Part shown: piece after piece, positions 63,490 through 64,000 of the stretch | Layout of the letters: each line of letters starts with the position of its first letter | Position numbering within the stretch: the first letter of the stretch is position 1 | Assembly: GCA_039621445.1 (NCBI GenBank) | Contig: CP154957.1 | Location: 1,234,504 to 1,298,503, forward strand | Source of the DNA: Euglena gracilis | Lineage: Eukaryota > Euglenida > Euglenophyceae > Euglenales | Length of the DNA stretch: 64,000 nt | Reading direction: 5' to 3' | Program-made: the position numbers and the translations under genes | The notes under the pieces: model-generated | Databases searched by the model: none | Told to the model about the DNA's origin: nothing | What the model saw: only the letters and a program-made list of their open reading frames with translations

Positions 63490-63528
63490 TACGCACGCCC
63501 CCCCTGGGGGGCTGGGTGCTATGGGCAG

Positions 63529-63988
63529 CATACATCTCTCTAAGGTTTTGCGAACCCCCCCCGGGGGGGGCGGCTGCAGCCATCCCTGATTTGGGCCCAG
63601 CCCAGCCGCAGCAGCACCCCCCCCCCCCGGGGGGGGTGGCGCTAGCCCCAGCTAGCCAGCCCCTTTTCGGGGGGTCCAGCCCAAAATTTTTCGGCGCGAA
63701 GCGCCGAAATTTTTTGAAAAACTGTGTTCAAAAGTGGCCAAAAATGGGGTTTGGGGGGCGTTTGGGGCATTTTTGGGGGGTTTCAGATGCATCATTTTTT
63801 CAAAACTGTGTTTGGCAGGTCATTTTTGGGCATTTTTCCGATTTCAGTCCAGCTCGCCCCGGTTCGGGTCCAGCCGGGGTCCAGCCCCCCCGGGGGGGGG
63901 GGCGGGCTAGCCAGCCCAAATTTCTAGCCAGCCCAAATTTCTAGCCCTAGCCCAGCAACTCCCCCCGGGGTCCTTAAAGAGATGTATG
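63529..63988. mobile_element. 460-bp hAT-type MITE, 8-bp TSD ATGGGCAG
   Basis: The target duplication ATGGGCAG is perfect at 63521-63528 and 63989-63996. Ends are CATACATCTCTCTAAGG and CCTTAAAGAGATGTATG (one mismatch). The inside has CTAGCCAGCCC repeats, a CGGCGCGAAGCGCCG hairpin flanked by A/T runs, and GGCCAAAAATGGGG-type text. It ends 12 bases before the window does. Confidence 0.92.
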
Positions 63989-64000
63989 ATGGGCAGACAG

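Noticed and set aside
14978-63710. GGCGC hairpins followed by T runs as intrinsic transcription terminators
   Set aside because: They recur inside MITEs in both orientations and do not follow genes; they are element modules in a eukaryotic genome.

Overview
The window looks like repeat-choked nuclear DNA of a eukaryote, probably a protist or alga that I cannot name. Evidence: GT-AG introns whose removal keeps reading phase exactly, remnants of three different hAT-superfamily transposases, one likely LINE fragment, six MITE-like elements with 8-bp target duplications, and a large set of short inverted-repeat elements flanked by TA. There is no sign of operons, Shine-Dalgarno sites, CRISPR, rRNA or tRNA. 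Long C or G homopolymers are everywhere, mostly as the ends or internal separators of small transposable elements. Layout: 1-2.23 kb is an 826-bp tandem duplication with a 32-bp minisatellite and a nested C-rich inverted repeat. 2.4-6.4 kb holds two degenerate hAT fragments (+ strand), the second cut open by a (GCGCATTTTT)-type repeat. 6.9-12.3 kb is a nest of inverted-repeat elements built on GTAGTCGGCCGACTA words, including a 3.2-kb element with about 475-bp terminal inverted repeats. 12.3-14.5 kb is small repeats. 14.46-18.02 kb is a decayed multi-exon hAT transposase (- strand) invaded by a MITE. 18.2 kb has a LINE-like fragment. 18.6-46.9 kb is almost entirely dispersed repeats, MITEs and TA/poly-C elements, with only short unassignable coding-like pieces. 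46.9-54.43 kb is the only large gene: at least eight exons on the minus strand, about 1,700 residues, GC-rich, family not recognised. Five of its seven introns carry a palindromic GCGCAAWTGCGC-type motif that I did not see elsewhere except just upstream of the gene. It is broken by a TA/poly-C element in exon 4, several frameshifts, and carries a decayed exon copy in an intron. 54.4-64 kb is again repeats, including a telomere-repeat-bearing inverted-repeat element at 60.3-61.0 kb and a MITE ending 12 bases before the window end. How it fits together: the window is mainly a record of layered transposition. Two non-autonomous guilds dominate. (1) hAT-type MITEs have ends of the form CA(G/T)....TTAAGG and 8-bp target duplications; the hAT remnants are the natural class of source enzyme, though none here is intact. 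(2) TA-flanked elements have oligo-C ends followed by a family-specific word reiterated inside the element. Their source transposase is not in the window. No gene here is demonstrably functional.
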